Positions 25,223 through 34,722 of a stretch of DNA of 64,000 nucleotides are shown here, in pieces (the first letter of the stretch is position 1; every line of letters starts with the position of its first letter). This DNA comes from Ignavibacteriota bacterium (GTDB lineage Bacteria; Bacteroidota; Ignavibacteria; SZUA-365). The stretch spans positions 1-64,000 of the forward strand of contig JACRFB010000045.1 of NCBI GenBank assembly GCA_016218045.1, written 5' to 3'. The notes under the pieces were generated by a model. That model saw only the letters and a list, made by a program, of their open reading frames with translations, searched no databases and had not been told where the DNA came from. A program made the position numbers and the translations under genes.

Positions 25223-26410
25223 TTAAGCGGCGGGGAGTTTGATGCGGAACGTGGTTCCGCGCCCGGGATCACTGGCCAGCACAAAGAGACGGCCCTTGTG
25301 ATAATTCTCGACGATGCGGCGGGCGAGACTGAGACCGAGTCCCCATCCGCGTTTTTTTGTGCTGTAGCCGGGTCTGAAAATATCCTTGCGCCGGCGCTTC
25401 TCGATGCCCTTGCCTGTGTCCGCGACATCGATGACAGCCGTGCGTCCACTGCGGCCCACGGTGAATGTGATGCGTCCGCTCGAGCTTTCTATCGCGTCGA
25501 GCGCATTCTTGATCAGGTTCTCGAACACCCACTCGATGAGTTCCGCATTGCAGCGCACGAGCACGGGCTCCGCTTGCCGCACGGTGAACTCCACCGTTTT
25601 CCCCAGGCGCGGGATGCGTTTTTTGTAGTACTCGACCGACTTGCGCACCGTGTCGCCGATGTCCTGCTCGTGCAGCTCCGGCTGCGATCCGATCTTGGAA
25701 AAACGGAGCGCGATGCGTTCGAGCCGCTGCACGTCGTTCTCCATTTCGTCCACAAGCGCCAGTGCGGGCGGCGGCATTGCCTGCTGTTCGCGCAGCAGCG
25801 CGATCCAACCCATGATGCTCGACAGCGGCGTGCCGAGCTGATGCGCGGTTTCCTTCGACATCCCCACCCAGATGTTGGCCTGCTCGCTGCGCTTGATATA
25901 ACTGAAGCTGATGTAGCCGATGAAGATGAACAACGTGGCGACAGCGATTTCAATGTACGGCAGGGCGCGCAACTGTTTGACCGTGTCGGATTCGTCGTAA
26001 TAGACGTACTGTGTGACGATGGTGTCCTGATACAGCAGCGCCAGCGGGGGATTGTGCGCGGCCATCGCGTCGCGCTCCTTCTCGAGGAAACGGATCACCT
26101 CGTCGGGTGAGAGCGTCGAATCGATTGTGATGTTCTTCGACCCTGAAGGGCGCCTGTCGGGAGCGGCGATGATGATCGGGAAATCGATTTTGTTGATGAT
26201 CTCTTCCGTGATCAGCGTGAGATCCGCATTCGAGGCGCTTTCGCTGCCGATGTATTCGAGCGCCTTGACGTACAGATCCGCGTACCTGTGCTCGCGTTCC
26301 TGCAGCTTGCGGACAATCGTCTGCGTGTGCAGCAGCAGCGCAACAACGATGCCCAGCGCGAGTACAACAAGAACGATTTTGAGATTGGCGGAGACGGGAC
26401 TGCGTGACAT
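25223..26410 (-). CDS. membrane sensor histidine kinase
   Basis: The 395-residue protein has a TM helix near residues 10-30, an extracytoplasmic sensor region of about 140 residues, and a second TM helix near 170-190 (IEIAVATLFIFIGYISFSYI). The kinase core follows: the phospho-acceptor His in KETAHQLGTPLSSIMGWI, the N box ENLIKNALDAIESS, G1 DTGKGI and G2 GWGLGLSLARRIVENY. An extracellular signal would drive autophosphorylation and transfer to a response regulator, but none is adjacent. ATG 26410 (MSRSPVSANLK) is chosen since it directly precedes the first TM helix. The signal is unknown. Confidence 0.92.
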   Translation of the reverse strand: MSRSPVSANLKIVLVVLALGIVVALLLHTQTIVRKLQEREHRYADLYVKALEYIGSESASNADLTLITEEIINKIDFPIIIAAPDRRPSGSKNITIDSTLSPDEVIRFLEKERDAMAAHNPPLALLYQDTIVTQYVYYDESDTVKQLRALPYIEIAVATLFIFIGYISFSYIKRSEQANIWVGMSKETAHQLGTPLSSIMGWIALLREQQAMPPPALALVDEMENDVQRLERIALRFSKIGSQPELHEQDIGDTVRKSVEYYKKRIPRLGKTVEFTVRQAEPVLVRCNAELIEWVFENLIKNALDAIESSSGRITFTVGRSGRTAVIDVADTGKGIEKRRRKDIFRPGYSTKKRGWGLGLSLARRIVENYHKGRLFVLASDPGRGTTFRIKLPAA

Positions 26411-26528
26411 GTGATCTCTTGCAGGACTCGTGCTGGTACTATGGGGATAATCGTGGGCGAGATAACGACACAGTGCGGAAAATACGGAATCGCGCGGCCT
26501 GCGGGCTACAGAAAAATCGATGCGTGCA

Positions 26529-27167
26529 TCAGCCCGTCCCGGACCGCTCCCGCTGATCCGCACAGCGGCTGTCGGGTGTATCCCGGTGATAGACGTAGGT
26601 CGGAAAATCGACACGCAGCACCACCGCGCGGCGCTTCAGAGCTGCGAGAAGTGCGGCGTCCTCCGCATAGCCGCCGGTCCATCGCAGGCCGGATTCCAGC
26701 AGACGGCGGCGGAGAAAAAACGTGCCGCCCACGGCACATGCGTCTATGTGTATAAGGCGCGACGGATCAGTCGCATCGGGCACAAGCGGATCACCGTCGG
26801 CCACGAGCACGCCGCCATGCAGGGCATCAACCCCGGATTGTGTGTCGAGCATTTGCGCGCGAAGCAGAAGGTGATCGGTCAGGTATTCGTCGTCGGAGTC
26901 GAGAAAGGCGATGTACGCCCCGCGTGCCAGCACGAAACCCGCGTTCCGAGCCGCGGCTGGTCCGGCATTCTCCTGCCGAAACGCGCGGATGCGGCCGTCC
27001 ATGGCCTGATAACGGGCGAGGACGGCGGGAGTGTCGTCGGTGCCTCCGTCGTCCACCACGATGAGTTCCCAGTCGGTCAGCGACTGTCCCCGCACGGAAT
27101 CGATGGCGCGCGGGAGCAAGGCGGCACGGTTATACGTCGGGAGAATGACCGAGACGAGAGGGGGCAT
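26529..27167 (-). CDS. family 2 glycosyltransferase
   Basis: The 212-residue protein is a GT-A fold inverting glycosyltransferase. It starts PPLVSVILPTYNRAALLPRA, with the nucleotide-binding WELIVVDDGGTDDT and the metal-binding DxD in AYIAFLDSDDEY. RQENAGPAAARNAGF is also a typical GT2 block. It is short (many GT2 enzymes have 250-350 residues) and lacks membrane helices, so it probably works in the cytoplasm on a lipid-linked acceptor. ATG 27167 precedes the first beta strand directly. It is divergent from yicC and lies 118 bp upstream of the kinase gene on the same strand. Confidence 0.9.
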   Translation of the reverse strand: MPPLVSVILPTYNRAALLPRAIDSVRGQSLTDWELIVVDDGGTDDTPAVLARYQAMDGRIRAFRQENAGPAAARNAGFVLARGAYIAFLDSDDEYLTDHLLLRAQMLDTQSGVDALHGGVLVADGDPLVPDATDPSRLIHIDACAVGGTFFLRRRLLESGLRWTGGYAEDAALLAALKRRAVVLRVDFPTYVYHRDTPDSRCADQRERSGTG

Positions 27168-27183
27168 GGATGCACAGGAAATT

Positions 27184-27215
27184 ATTGCAAAATTAGCGAG
27201 ACTTCCGTACATTTA
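27184..27215 (+). promoter_or_regulatory. candidate promoter of the yicC-gmk-rpoZ-coaBC operon
   Basis: ATTG (27184-27187), 20 bp and TACATTTA (27208-27215) match the Bacteroidota pattern with one mismatch in the -7 element. In sigma-70 terms it is TTGCAA-N17-TACATT. It lies in the divergent gap 33 bp before the yicC start. Confidence 0.5.
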
Positions 27216-27248
27216 AAATTCTGGTTAGAAATCAGCACAGGCGTGACG

Positions 27249-28127
27249 ATGCTCATAAGCATGACGGGATATGGAAACGGGACGGCGGTGGCCGGGGGCG
27301 TGAGCGCCACTGCGGAACTGCGGAGCGTGAACAACCGTTTCTACGAATTTTCCGCGCGTCTCCCGAAGTCGCTGCAGCCGCGCGAGAACGAGCTGAAGGA
27401 GCTTGTGCGCGCCAAGGCGGGCAGGGGCAAGGTCACGCTGTCGGTCTCGATCGATCGGGGCGCCGGCACCGCCATCGCGCTGTCGGTGAATGCCGACATC
27501 GCGCGCGGCTACAAGGAACTTCTCACCGCGCTCCGCGACACGCTCGGGATCGAGGGTGACGTCACGCTCGACCACATGCTCCGTTTCTCCGACGTTTTTA
27601 CGGCCGATGATACGGTCTCGGCGAATGAGGACGAGTGGACCGCGGTGACGGCGGCGGTGACGGCCGCGGCCGAGATGCTGTCGGATATGCGCGGCAAGGA
27701 GGGCGGGGAGCTGGCGCGTGACCTCGCGGGGCGCCTCGATGCAATGGAAACAGCGCTGGTCCGCATTCAGGAACTCTCCGCGGGCAGGTCCGAGATCGAA
27801 CGCGCGCGTTTGCGAGAGCGAGTCGAACAGGTGCTCGCACCCGGCACGGTGGACGCCCAGCGGCTGGAGATGGAAATCGTGATGCTCGCCGACAAAATGG
27901 ACATCACGGAGGAATTGGTCCGTTTCCGCAGTCACTTGAAATTTTTCCGCGACGCGATCGCCTCGCCCGAATCGGAAGGAAGGAAGATGACGTTCCTTCT
28001 GCAGGAAATAAATCGCGAGGCCAACACGATCGGATCAAAATCCTACGACGCCGATATCGCGTACCTCGTCGTCGGCATCAAGGAAGAACTCGAACGCATC
28101 CGCGAACAGTTGCAGAACGTGGAGTAA
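27249..28127 (+). CDS. yicC: YicC family protein (endoribonuclease/RNase adaptor family)
   Basis: The 292-residue protein has the family N-terminus SMTGYGNGTAV and SVNNRFYEFSARLPKSLQP, and the C-terminal block LQEINREANTIGSKSYDADI with VVGIKEELERIREQLQNVE. E. coli YicC is reported to act in RNA turnover. The start at ATG 27249 (MLISMTGYG) matches relatives that begin M(I/L)xSMTGYG. It sits 6 bp before gmk; yicC-gmk-rpoZ-coaBC is a widely conserved gene order. Confidence 0.95.
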   Translation: MLISMTGYGNGTAVAGGVSATAELRSVNNRFYEFSARLPKSLQPRENELKELVRAKAGRGKVTLSVSIDRGAGTAIALSVNADIARGYKELLTALRDTLGIEGDVTLDHMLRFSDVFTADDTVSANEDEWTAVTAAVTAAAEMLSDMRGKEGGELARDLAGRLDAMETALVRIQELSAGRSEIERARLRERVEQVLAPGTVDAQRLEMEIVMLADKMDITEELVRFRSHLKFFRDAIASPESEGRKMTFLLQEINREANTIGSKSYDADIAYLVVGIKEELERIREQLQNVE

Positions 28128-28133
28128 GCCGCG

Positions 28134-28715
28134 ATGCTTTTTGTGCTTTCAGCTCCGAGCGGTTCGGGGAAGACGACCATCGCGCGTCGTATTCTGCCGA
28201 TGTTCGAAGCGCTCTCGTTTTCGGTGTCGGCCACCACGCGGCCGCGGCGCCCGAACGAGCGTGAAGGCGCGGATTATTACTTCCTCACGGCCGACGAGTT
28301 CCAGAGCCGCATCGACGGCGGGCTCTTCGTGGAATGGGAGGAGGTGTTCGGGAACAGGTACGGTACACCGGTCTCCGAAGTGGAACGCGCCGACAGGGAA
28401 GGGCGCCATCTGCTTTTTGATGTCGATGTGAAGGGCGCGCTCTCGATAAAGGCGGCCTTCGGTGATGCAGCGGTGCTCATTTTTATTGAGCCGCCGGATC
28501 TGGAGACGCTGCGCCGCCGCCTCGAACACCGCGGTTCGGAATCACCCGAGGTGATAGAGAGGCGCATCGCGCGCGCAAAATGGGAGATGGAACAGGCGCC
28601 GCGATTCGACTATCGCGTCGTCAACGACGATCTGTCGCGGTCAGTCCCCGCCGTTGCGGCCATCGTGGCCGAGCGGAGCGGCATGCCCGCGCGGCAGCAA
28701 GGACGATCATCATGA
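28134..28715 (+). CDS. gmk: guanylate kinase
   Basis: Gmk phosphorylates GMP to GDP with ATP. The 193-residue protein has the P-loop LSAPSGSGKTTIARRI, the GMP-binding SVSATTRPRRPNEREGADYY with FLTADEF, and VEWEEVFGNRYGTP. The lid has RRRLEHRGSESPEVIERRI. Length is typical. It begins 6 bp after yicC and precedes rpoZ by 22 bp. Confidence 0.97.
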   Translation: MLFVLSAPSGSGKTTIARRILPMFEALSFSVSATTRPRRPNEREGADYYFLTADEFQSRIDGGLFVEWEEVFGNRYGTPVSEVERADREGRHLLFDVDVKGALSIKAAFGDAAVLIFIEPPDLETLRRRLEHRGSESPEVIERRIARAKWEMEQAPRFDYRVVNDDLSRSVPAVAAIVAERSGMPARQQGRSS

Positions 28716-28737
28716 TACACATACACAGGAGAGCAGC

Positions 28738-29028
28738 ATGTCTCTGAATCCGCTCGAATTGAAAGCGCTCGACAGCCACGCCGAAAACGTCTATGAGGCG
28801 ATTGTCGTGTTGTCGAAACGCGCGCGCCAGATCAACGAAGAGATGAAAATCCGGCTCAACCAGGAGCTGGAAATGTTCGCGACACGCATCGATTCCGAAG
28901 AGGAAATCGAAACGAATCCCGAACAGATGCGCATCAGCATCGAATTCGAAAAGCTGCCGAAGCCGACGCAGCAGGCGATCGAGAATCTTCTCGACGGCCA
29001 GCTCAGCTACCGCTACAAGGAAGAATGA
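28738..29028 (+). CDS. rpoZ: DNA-directed RNA polymerase omega subunit
   Basis: The omega subunit helps assemble RNA polymerase around beta-prime. The 96-residue protein has NVYEAIVVLSKRARQINEEM, which matches the RpoZ helix (xYExxxVxAxRARQIN). The length and the position between gmk and coaBC are also right for rpoZ in the Bacteroidota. An AGGAGAG ribosome site precedes ATG 28738. Its stop overlaps the coaBC start by 4 bp (ATGA), which suggests coupled translation. Confidence 0.93.
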   Translation: MSLNPLELKALDSHAENVYEAIVVLSKRARQINEEMKIRLNQELEMFATRIDSEEEIETNPEQMRISIEFEKLPKPTQQAIENLLDGQLSYRYKEE

Positions 29029-30251
29029 GCATGCTCGGCGGCCGGCGCGTCCTGCTCGGCGTCACCGGGAGCATCGCGGCGTATAAGACGCCGCAGCTTG
29101 TGCGCGAATTGACCCGCGCCGGAGCCGAGGTCCGCGTTGTGATGACACCCGCGGCGGCGGAGTTCGTCTCGCCCCTCGCTCTCGCCACGGTGTCGCGCGC
29201 GGAGGTCGTCCGCGACATGTTCCCTGCCGAGCCGTCGCAGGGCACATGGCATATCGATCTCGGCATGTGGGCCGAGGTGATGCTCATCGCGCCCGCATCC
29301 GCGGGAACAATCGCCAAACTCGCGCACGGTTTTGCCGACAACGCCCTCACGGCCCTGGTGCTGGCGCTGCGCGCGCCTCTTGTGGTGGCGCCCGCGATGG
29401 ACACCGACATGTACACTCATCAGGCGACGCAGGAGAATCTCGACATCCTCCGCAGGCGTGGCGTCGTGATCGTGCCTCCCGACGAGGGGGACCTTGCCAG
29501 CGGTCTTGTGGGCCCGGGACGACTTCCCGATCCGCCCGTGTTGATCGAAGTGTTGGAGGATGTCGTGTGGCCTGGCCGCCGCGATCTGACGGGCACCGGT
29601 GTGCTTGTGACGGCGGGACCGACACACGAGGCGCTTGATCCGGTCCGTTTTCTCGGCAATCACAGCTCGGGCAAAATGGGCTTTGCGATTGCCGCCGCGG
29701 CAGCGCGACGCGGTGCCGATGTGACACTTGTTGCGGGTCCGGTGCATCTCGCCACTCCCCGGGGTGTGCGGCGTGTGGACGTGACCACGGCGCAGGAGAT
29801 GCGCGACGCCGTGATGGGCAACATGGACGGTGTGCGCGTGGCGGTGCTGGCAGCGGCCGTTGCGGATTTCCGTCCGGCGACCGTGTCCGCGCACAAGATC
29901 AAGAAGGAAGACCTCGGCGACGAGGGCTTGACGCTGGTACTCGAGCGGAATCCCGACATCCTTGCGGAACTCGGCACGCGTGACCGCGGCGGTGTTCTTG
30001 TGGGTTTCGCGCTCGAAACCGACGACGCGGTGCGGAATGCGCGCGAGAAACTCGAGCGCAAACGCGCCGACATGATCGTGCTCAACAATCCCCTCGAGCA
30101 GGGAGCCGCCTTCGGCGGTGATACAAATGTCGCAACCTTCCTCTTTGCCGATGGCAGTACCGAGGAGCTGGGGCTGATGCCGAAGTCGGATCTTGCGCAC
30201 GCGCTCCTCGATCGCGCCGTCTATCTTCTTTCCTCGCGCAGCGGCGCCTGA
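29025..30251 (+). CDS. coaBC: bifunctional phosphopantothenoylcysteine decarboxylase / phosphopantothenate-cysteine ligase
   Basis: CoaBC carries out two steps of coenzyme A synthesis. The CoaC half (1-185) is an FMN flavoprotein: VLLGVTGSIAAYKTPQLVRE, the catalytic His in GTWHIDLGMWAEVMLIAPAS, and the cofactor-binding PAMDTDMYTHQATQENL, where the usual Asn of PxMNxxM is Asp. The CoaB half (about 186-408) has VTAGPTHEALDPVRFLGNHS with SSGKMGFAIAAAA, AAAVADFRPATVSAHKIKKE, and a late VALNNP-type block (DMIVLNNPLEQGAAFG). Length is typical. It overlaps rpoZ by 4 bp and ends the operon. Confidence 0.96.
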   Translation: MSMLGGRRVLLGVTGSIAAYKTPQLVRELTRAGAEVRVVMTPAAAEFVSPLALATVSRAEVVRDMFPAEPSQGTWHIDLGMWAEVMLIAPASAGTIAKLAHGFADNALTALVLALRAPLVVAPAMDTDMYTHQATQENLDILRRRGVVIVPPDEGDLASGLVGPGRLPDPPVLIEVLEDVVWPGRRDLTGTGVLVTAGPTHEALDPVRFLGNHSSGKMGFAIAAAAARRGADVTLVAGPVHLATPRGVRRVDVTTAQEMRDAVMGNMDGVRVAVLAAAVADFRPATVSAHKIKKEDLGDEGLTLVLERNPDILAELGTRDRGGVLVGFALETDDAVRNAREKLERKRADMIVLNNPLEQGAAFGGDTNVATFLFADGSTEELGLMPKSDLAHALLDRAVYLLSSRSGA

Positions 30252-30380
30252 GCGTACCACCAAAGTCCGGCTCGAAGGCACGTGGTGCCGCCATGGCGCA
30301 GGTCCTGCCTTGACCGTTCCCGCGCCGCGCAGTAGATTTCCCATTCACTCCCCGATGCAAACACAGCAGGCCCGTTTCTT

Positions 30381-31067
30381 GTGCACGATCTTCACCGCTA
30401 CCTCCGCCAAATGCGCGACATCTACGGCGACGCAATCGTCCTGCCGCCGCGCACCGCGTCGGAAGAGGACGGCAGCGTGACGGGGACCGACGGCTGGCAG
30501 CGCACGCGGTCGCTCGAGGGATTCCGCGAGCGCATTCACACATGTACAAGCTGTTCGCTCGGACACACGCGCAAGAGTTTTGTTTTCGGCGTGGGGAATC
30601 CCGATGCCGACATCGTGCTCATCGGCGAGGCGCCGGGAGCGGAGGAAGACGCGCGTGGCGAACCCTTTGTGGGACGTGCGGGACAGTTGCTCAACGACAT
30701 TCTCAAGGCCATCAATCTGACACGCGAGGAAGTCTACATCTGCAACATCCTCAAGTGCCGCCCGCCCAACAATCGCGATCCGCTGCCGACCGAAGTGGAA
30801 CAGTGTGAACCGTATCTCCATCATCAGATCGCGCTCATCAAGCCGCGCATCATGCTGGCGCTGGGACGCATCGCGGCGCAGACGCTGCTCCGCACCACCG
30901 ACTCACTGACACGGCTCCGCGAAGTGGAGCACACGTATCAGGGCGTCCCGCTGCATGTCACATACCATCCGGCCGCGCTGCTGCGGAATCCGAACTGGAA
31001 GCGGCCGACCTGGGACGACGTGCAGCGTTTCCGCGCGCGCTACGACGCGCTCAAGAAGCAGGCCTGA
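30381..31067 (+). CDS. uracil-DNA glycosylase, family 4 (iron-sulfur)
   Basis: The 228-residue enzyme removes uracil from DNA in base excision repair. Four cysteines that bind the 4Fe-4S cluster are visible: CTSC (residues 55 and 58), C in [14 protein letters not shown] and C in VEQCEPYL. Active-site motifs are [20 protein letters not shown] and [16 protein letters not shown]. The N-terminal 40 residues are an extra acidic segment. The start is GTG at 30381; the nearby ATG at 30356 is out of frame. dnaB follows after 7 bp, so repair and replication genes are co-oriented. Confidence 0.94.
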   Translation: MHDLHRYLRQMRDIYGDAIVLPPRTASEEDGSVTGTDGWQRTRSLEGFRERIHTCTSCSLGHTRKSFVFGVGNPDADIVLIGEAPGAEEDARGEPFVGRAGQLLNDILKAINLTREEVYICNILKCRPPNNRDPLPTEVEQCEPYLHHQIALIKPRIMLALGRIAAQTLLRTTDSLTRLREVEHTYQGVPLHVTYHPAALLRNPNWKRPTWDDVQRFRARYDALKKQA

Positions 31068-31074
31068 GGACCAG

Positions 31075-32514
31075 ATGCAGCCGTCCTTCCCGCATGAACC
31101 GGCAGAACCGCGCTTTCAGCAAGCCGCGGACCGCTCGGCCGGGCATCTTCCGCCGCAGGCGGTGGACGTGGAGATGGCCGTGCTCGGCGCGATGCTGCTG
31201 CAGCCGGATCCGACCGTCTCCGCCGTCGTCTCGCTCGTCACCGTCGACGCGTTTTATAAGGAAACGCACCGTCTCATCTTTGACGCGATCGGCGCCCTGT
31301 ACGCGCGCCATCAACCCGTGGACATCATTACCGTCGGTGACGAGCTGCGCAGGCGCGGGCAGCTCGAACAGATCGGCTCGATGTTCTATCTGACACAACT
31401 GACGAGTGAAGTGGTCGCTCCCGCGCATATCGAGCACCACTGCCGCATCATTCTCGAGAAGGCGCTGAAGCGGCAGATGATCGAGGTCAACACCGCGATC
31501 ATCACAGAATGTTACGTCGACTCGTCCGACGCCTTCGAACTGATCGACAGCGCCGAGACGAAGCTGTTCCACCTCTCCGAACAGCACATCAAAAAGAGCT
31601 ACGTGGATCTCAACGCCGTCGTGCGTCCACTGCTCGAGAAGATCGGAAAGATCACGCAGGAGCACACCGGCGTCACCGGAGTGCCGTCGGGTTACGATAT
31701 GCTCGACAGCAAGACCGGCGGCTGGCAGGACACCGACCTCATCATTCTCGCCGCGCGTCCCTCGATGGGAAAGACGGCGCTCGCCTTGTCGATGGCCCGC
31801 AACGCGTGCATCGATCACGACATGCCCGTCGGCATCTTCAGTCTCGAAATGTCGAAGGAGCAGCTCGCGCTGCGTCTGCTCTGCGCCGAAGCACGTGTCA
31901 ACATGCAGCTCGTCCGCACGGGCCGCATCAAGGAGAGCGACTACGGAAAGCTGGCCACCTATGTCGGCAAGCTCGAGCGCGCGAAGATGTTCATCGACGA
32001 CACGCCGGGAATCTCGATACTGGAACTGCGCGCCAAGGCCCGCCGCATGGTGGACGAGCAGGGCGTGCGCCTGCTCATCATCGACTACCTGCAGCTCATG
32101 ACCGCGCCCAATGTGCGCGAGAGCCGCGAGCGGGAAATCGCCACCATCAGCCGCTCGCTGAAGGGCCTTGCCAAGGATCTCAGCATTCCCATCATCGCGC
32201 TGTCGCAGCTCAACCGCGCGGTCGAGCAGCGTTCCGGCGGCAAACCTATGCTCGCGGATCTGCGCGAGTCGGGCTCGATCGAACAGGATGCCGACGTGGT
32301 GCTCTTTGTGCACCGCAACCGCGAACTCGAGGGACTCCCGCCCGAGGAGGAGAACAAGGCCCTCATCATCATCGGCAAGCAGCGCAACGGTGAAACGGGC
32401 GAAGTGCCCCTCGCATGGGTGCCGCAGTACGCGAAGTTCGAGAATCTCGAGGTGCGGCTTCCGAGCAACATTCACTACATCGCCGACGGTGACACCGATG
32501 ACGCGCCATTCTGA
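31075..32514 (+). CDS. dnaB: replicative DNA helicase
   Basis: DnaB is the hexameric 5'-3' helicase that unwinds DNA at the fork. The N-terminal primase-binding domain (about 20-120) starts PPQAVDVEMAVLGAMLL. After a linker the RecA-like domain carries the GxPSGYDMLDSKTGGWQ-type block, Walker A ARPSMGKTALALSMA, IFSLEMSKEQLALRLL, Walker B LLIIDYLQLM and the arginine-finger segment LADLRESGSIEQDADVVLFV. At 479 residues it has the normal length and no intein. ATG 31075 is chosen with AGGACC upstream. Its 3' end overlaps the next gene by 17 bp. Confidence 0.97.
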   Translation: MQPSFPHEPAEPRFQQAADRSAGHLPPQAVDVEMAVLGAMLLQPDPTVSAVVSLVTVDAFYKETHRLIFDAIGALYARHQPVDIITVGDELRRRGQLEQIGSMFYLTQLTSEVVAPAHIEHHCRIILEKALKRQMIEVNTAIITECYVDSSDAFELIDSAETKLFHLSEQHIKKSYVDLNAVVRPLLEKIGKITQEHTGVTGVPSGYDMLDSKTGGWQDTDLIILAARPSMGKTALALSMARNACIDHDMPVGIFSLEMSKEQLALRLLCAEARVNMQLVRTGRIKESDYGKLATYVGKLERAKMFIDDTPGISILELRAKARRMVDEQGVRLLIIDYLQLMTAPNVRESREREIATISRSLKGLAKDLSIPIIALSQLNRAVEQRSGGKPMLADLRESGSIEQDADVVLFVHRNRELEGLPPEEENKALIIIGKQRNGETGEVPLAWVPQYAKFENLEVRLPSNIHYIADGDTDDAPF

Positions 32515-33403
32515 TACGCCGGCATTCCCGGTGCGCCTTTCCACCCTTCTCATCCTTCTCTGTCTGTTACCCGCAGCGGTTCCCGCGCAGGAACAGAGCG
32601 TCGCCCTTGACCGGCACATGCTCCGTCTCGACATGACGGGCAGCCTCGAACCCGTGCCGGAGGCACCCGCGGCATGGAGCGAGGGCGCGGCGCAGGGCTC
32701 GCGCCGCTCACCGCTGCTCGCGGGCGCGTTGTCGCTGGCACTGCCGGGCGCGGGCGAGGTGTACGCCGGATCGTATATTCTTGCGGGACTCTTTTTCGGC
32801 GCCGAAGTCACGGGATGGTATTTTGCGAATTCATACGACACGAAGGGCGACGACCAGACGCTGCTGTTCCAGAACTACGCCGACGCGCACTGGAGCGCGG
32901 TGAAATATGCGCGCTGGCTGAACGAGAACGCGAAGTCGTTCCCCGGCGGAGAAAACACAAAACCGATCGACATCTCGTCCGATGAATCGCTGCCGCACTG
33001 GGAACGGGTCAACTGGACGCAGATGAACGAAGTGGAAATGGCGATACCCGTGTTCTCGCACCGCCTGCCGCGGCACGGACATCAACAGTACTTCGAACTG
33101 ATCGGCAAATACGACCAGTACTCCTTCGGCTGGGACGACAAGAGCGACGGCGGCTACCGCGAGATCTCGACACGCTTCCGGCAGTACGCCGACATGCGCG
33201 GCGAGGCGAACGATTTCTATACGGTGTCCGAAAGAATCGTGAGTCTCGTGATCATCAATCACGTGCTGAGCGCGGTCGATGCCGCCTGGGCCGCGGCACG
33301 CTTCAACTCCGTGGCCGAGCTGCATTCGTCCGTCAAAGTCCGGCCGCTTCCGTCGGGCATGGCCGAACTCGTCCCCGAGGCCACGTTCCGCATCCGCCTG
33401 TGA
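32498..33403 (+). CDS. exported protein of unknown function (DUF5683-like)
   Basis: The 301-residue protein has a signal peptide (RLSTLLILLCLLPAAVPAQE). The segment LAGALSLALPGAGEVYAGSY followed by ILAGLFFGAEVTGWYFA resembles the repeated small-helix region of the DUF5683-type envelope proteins. A second hydrophobic stretch is near the C-terminus (IVSLVIINHVLSAVDAAWAA). It starts inside the end of dnaB and is followed by a BamA-like protein after 14 bp, so a role in the cell envelope is likely. The exact function is unknown. Confidence 0.75.
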   Translation: MTRHSDTPAFPVRLSTLLILLCLLPAAVPAQEQSVALDRHMLRLDMTGSLEPVPEAPAAWSEGAAQGSRRSPLLAGALSLALPGAGEVYAGSYILAGLFFGAEVTGWYFANSYDTKGDDQTLLFQNYADAHWSAVKYARWLNENAKSFPGGENTKPIDISSDESLPHWERVNWTQMNEVEMAIPVFSHRLPRHGHQQYFELIGKYDQYSFGWDDKSDGGYREISTRFRQYADMRGEANDFYTVSERIVSLVIINHVLSAVDAAWAAARFNSVAELHSSVKVRPLPSGMAELVPEATFRIRL

Positions 33404-33417
33404 GGAGAGGCGGGACA

Positions 33418-34722
33418 GTGCGTGTGACGACAATTGCGCGTGCAGCGGGATTTCTCCTGCTGTTCGCGATGTTTGCACACGCGCAGAATCCGCCACCGCC
33501 GGCCCCCATCGTCACCGGCATCGCGGTATTCGGCAACAGGATTACAAAGACCGACATCATCCTGCGCGAAATGACCGTGCGGCAGGGGGACACCGTGGAC
33601 GCGGAGGCCCTCGCCTATTGCCAGGAGCGCGTGTACAGTCTCGGCCTCTTCAACCGCGTCACCATCAGCTATCCGCCGCTCGACAGCACCATCCTTCTCG
33701 TCGAGGTCGACGAGCGCTGGTACCTGTACCCCGTGCCGCTGCTCGGCGTGGTGGACCGCGACATCGGCCACTGGTATTACGGACTCGGGATCAAACACGA
33801 AAATTTCCGCGGCTGGAACGAAAAGATATTTGCGGGCTTCGCCCTCGGATACGATCCGTGGGTCAGTCTGTACTACGCGAATCCGTGGATATTCGGATCC
33901 GAACAGCTTTTTTTTGAAAGCAACGCGTCCTTCGCGCGTACCGCCAACAAGAGCGCGCTCGCGCGGGGAAGCGGCAACAACTTCGACGAGAACCGCTACG
34001 GTCTCGGCGCCACACTCGGGAAACGTTTCGATCCCTTCCGTAGCATCGCGCTCACACTTGCGTACCGGCACTACGAGGTGTCGGAGTACGCGCCCGGACG
34101 CACAGCATCGCCACGCGGCGTCGACCGCTATCTCGAGGCGGGGATTTCGGCGCGGCACGACACCCGGAATCTGCGCGAGTATGCCACGGAGGGAATGTTC
34201 GGCAGCGCGGGAGTGACAAAAAAAGGACTCGGGGGTCCTTTTGATTTCACCGTGTACTCCATGGATCTTCGCGGCTACATCCCTTTTGCGCGCGGCACGG
34301 CCCTGGCGCTGCGCGGATTCACGCGTGTGAGCGCGGGCGCGTCCATACCCCTGTATGAACATCAGTACTTCGGCTTCAGCGAACGGATCCGCGGCCATTT
34401 CGAGGAGGAGCGCGAAGCCGAGAGCATCGCAGGTCTTTCAGCCGAGCTGCGTCTGCCGCTCGTGTATCCCTTTTACCTCAACGTGCCCGGCATGCCGATG
34501 AAGGAATTCGCCCTCTGGCGCCTGGGCCTCTACGCGGCACTGTTCGCGGACGCGGGCACGCTGTGGAACCGTGACGGCGCGCCGTGGAAGGGCACGGTGC
34601 CCGGCGGCTACGGGTGCGGACTTCATCTGCTCCTGCCGTACAGTTTTGTGCTGCGCACCGAGCGCGCGTGGAACGAGACGGGGCGGGGCGAATGGGTGTT
34701 CGAAATCGGAGCGGCATTCTGA
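33418..34722 (+). CDS. outer-membrane beta-barrel protein with POTRA domain (BamA/Omp85-like)
   Basis: The 434-residue protein has a signal peptide (AAGFLLLFAMFAHAQ). One POTRA domain follows (about 35-110): GIAVFGNRITKTDIILREM, YCQERVYSLGLFNRVTISYP. The rest is a surface-antigen barrel with alternating aromatic strands and a terminal aromatic residue (EWVFEIGAAF). Single-POTRA proteins of this type act in protein or lipid insertion into the outer membrane. GTG 33418 is preferred since an AGGAG site lies about 10 bp upstream and the upstream in-frame GTG would overlap the previous stop. It overlaps rsmE by one base. Confidence 0.85.
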   Translation: MRVTTIARAAGFLLLFAMFAHAQNPPPPAPIVTGIAVFGNRITKTDIILREMTVRQGDTVDAEALAYCQERVYSLGLFNRVTISYPPLDSTILLVEVDERWYLYPVPLLGVVDRDIGHWYYGLGIKHENFRGWNEKIFAGFALGYDPWVSLYYANPWIFGSEQLFFESNASFARTANKSALARGSGNNFDENRYGLGATLGKRFDPFRSIALTLAYRHYEVSEYAPGRTASPRGVDRYLEAGISARHDTRNLREYATEGMFGSAGVTKKGLGGPFDFTVYSMDLRGYIPFARGTALALRGFTRVSAGASIPLYEHQYFGFSERIRGHFEEEREAESIAGLSAELRLPLVYPFYLNVPGMPMKEFALWRLGLYAALFADAGTLWNRDGAPWKGTVPGGYGCGLHLLLPYSFVLRTERAWNETGRGEWVFEIGAAF

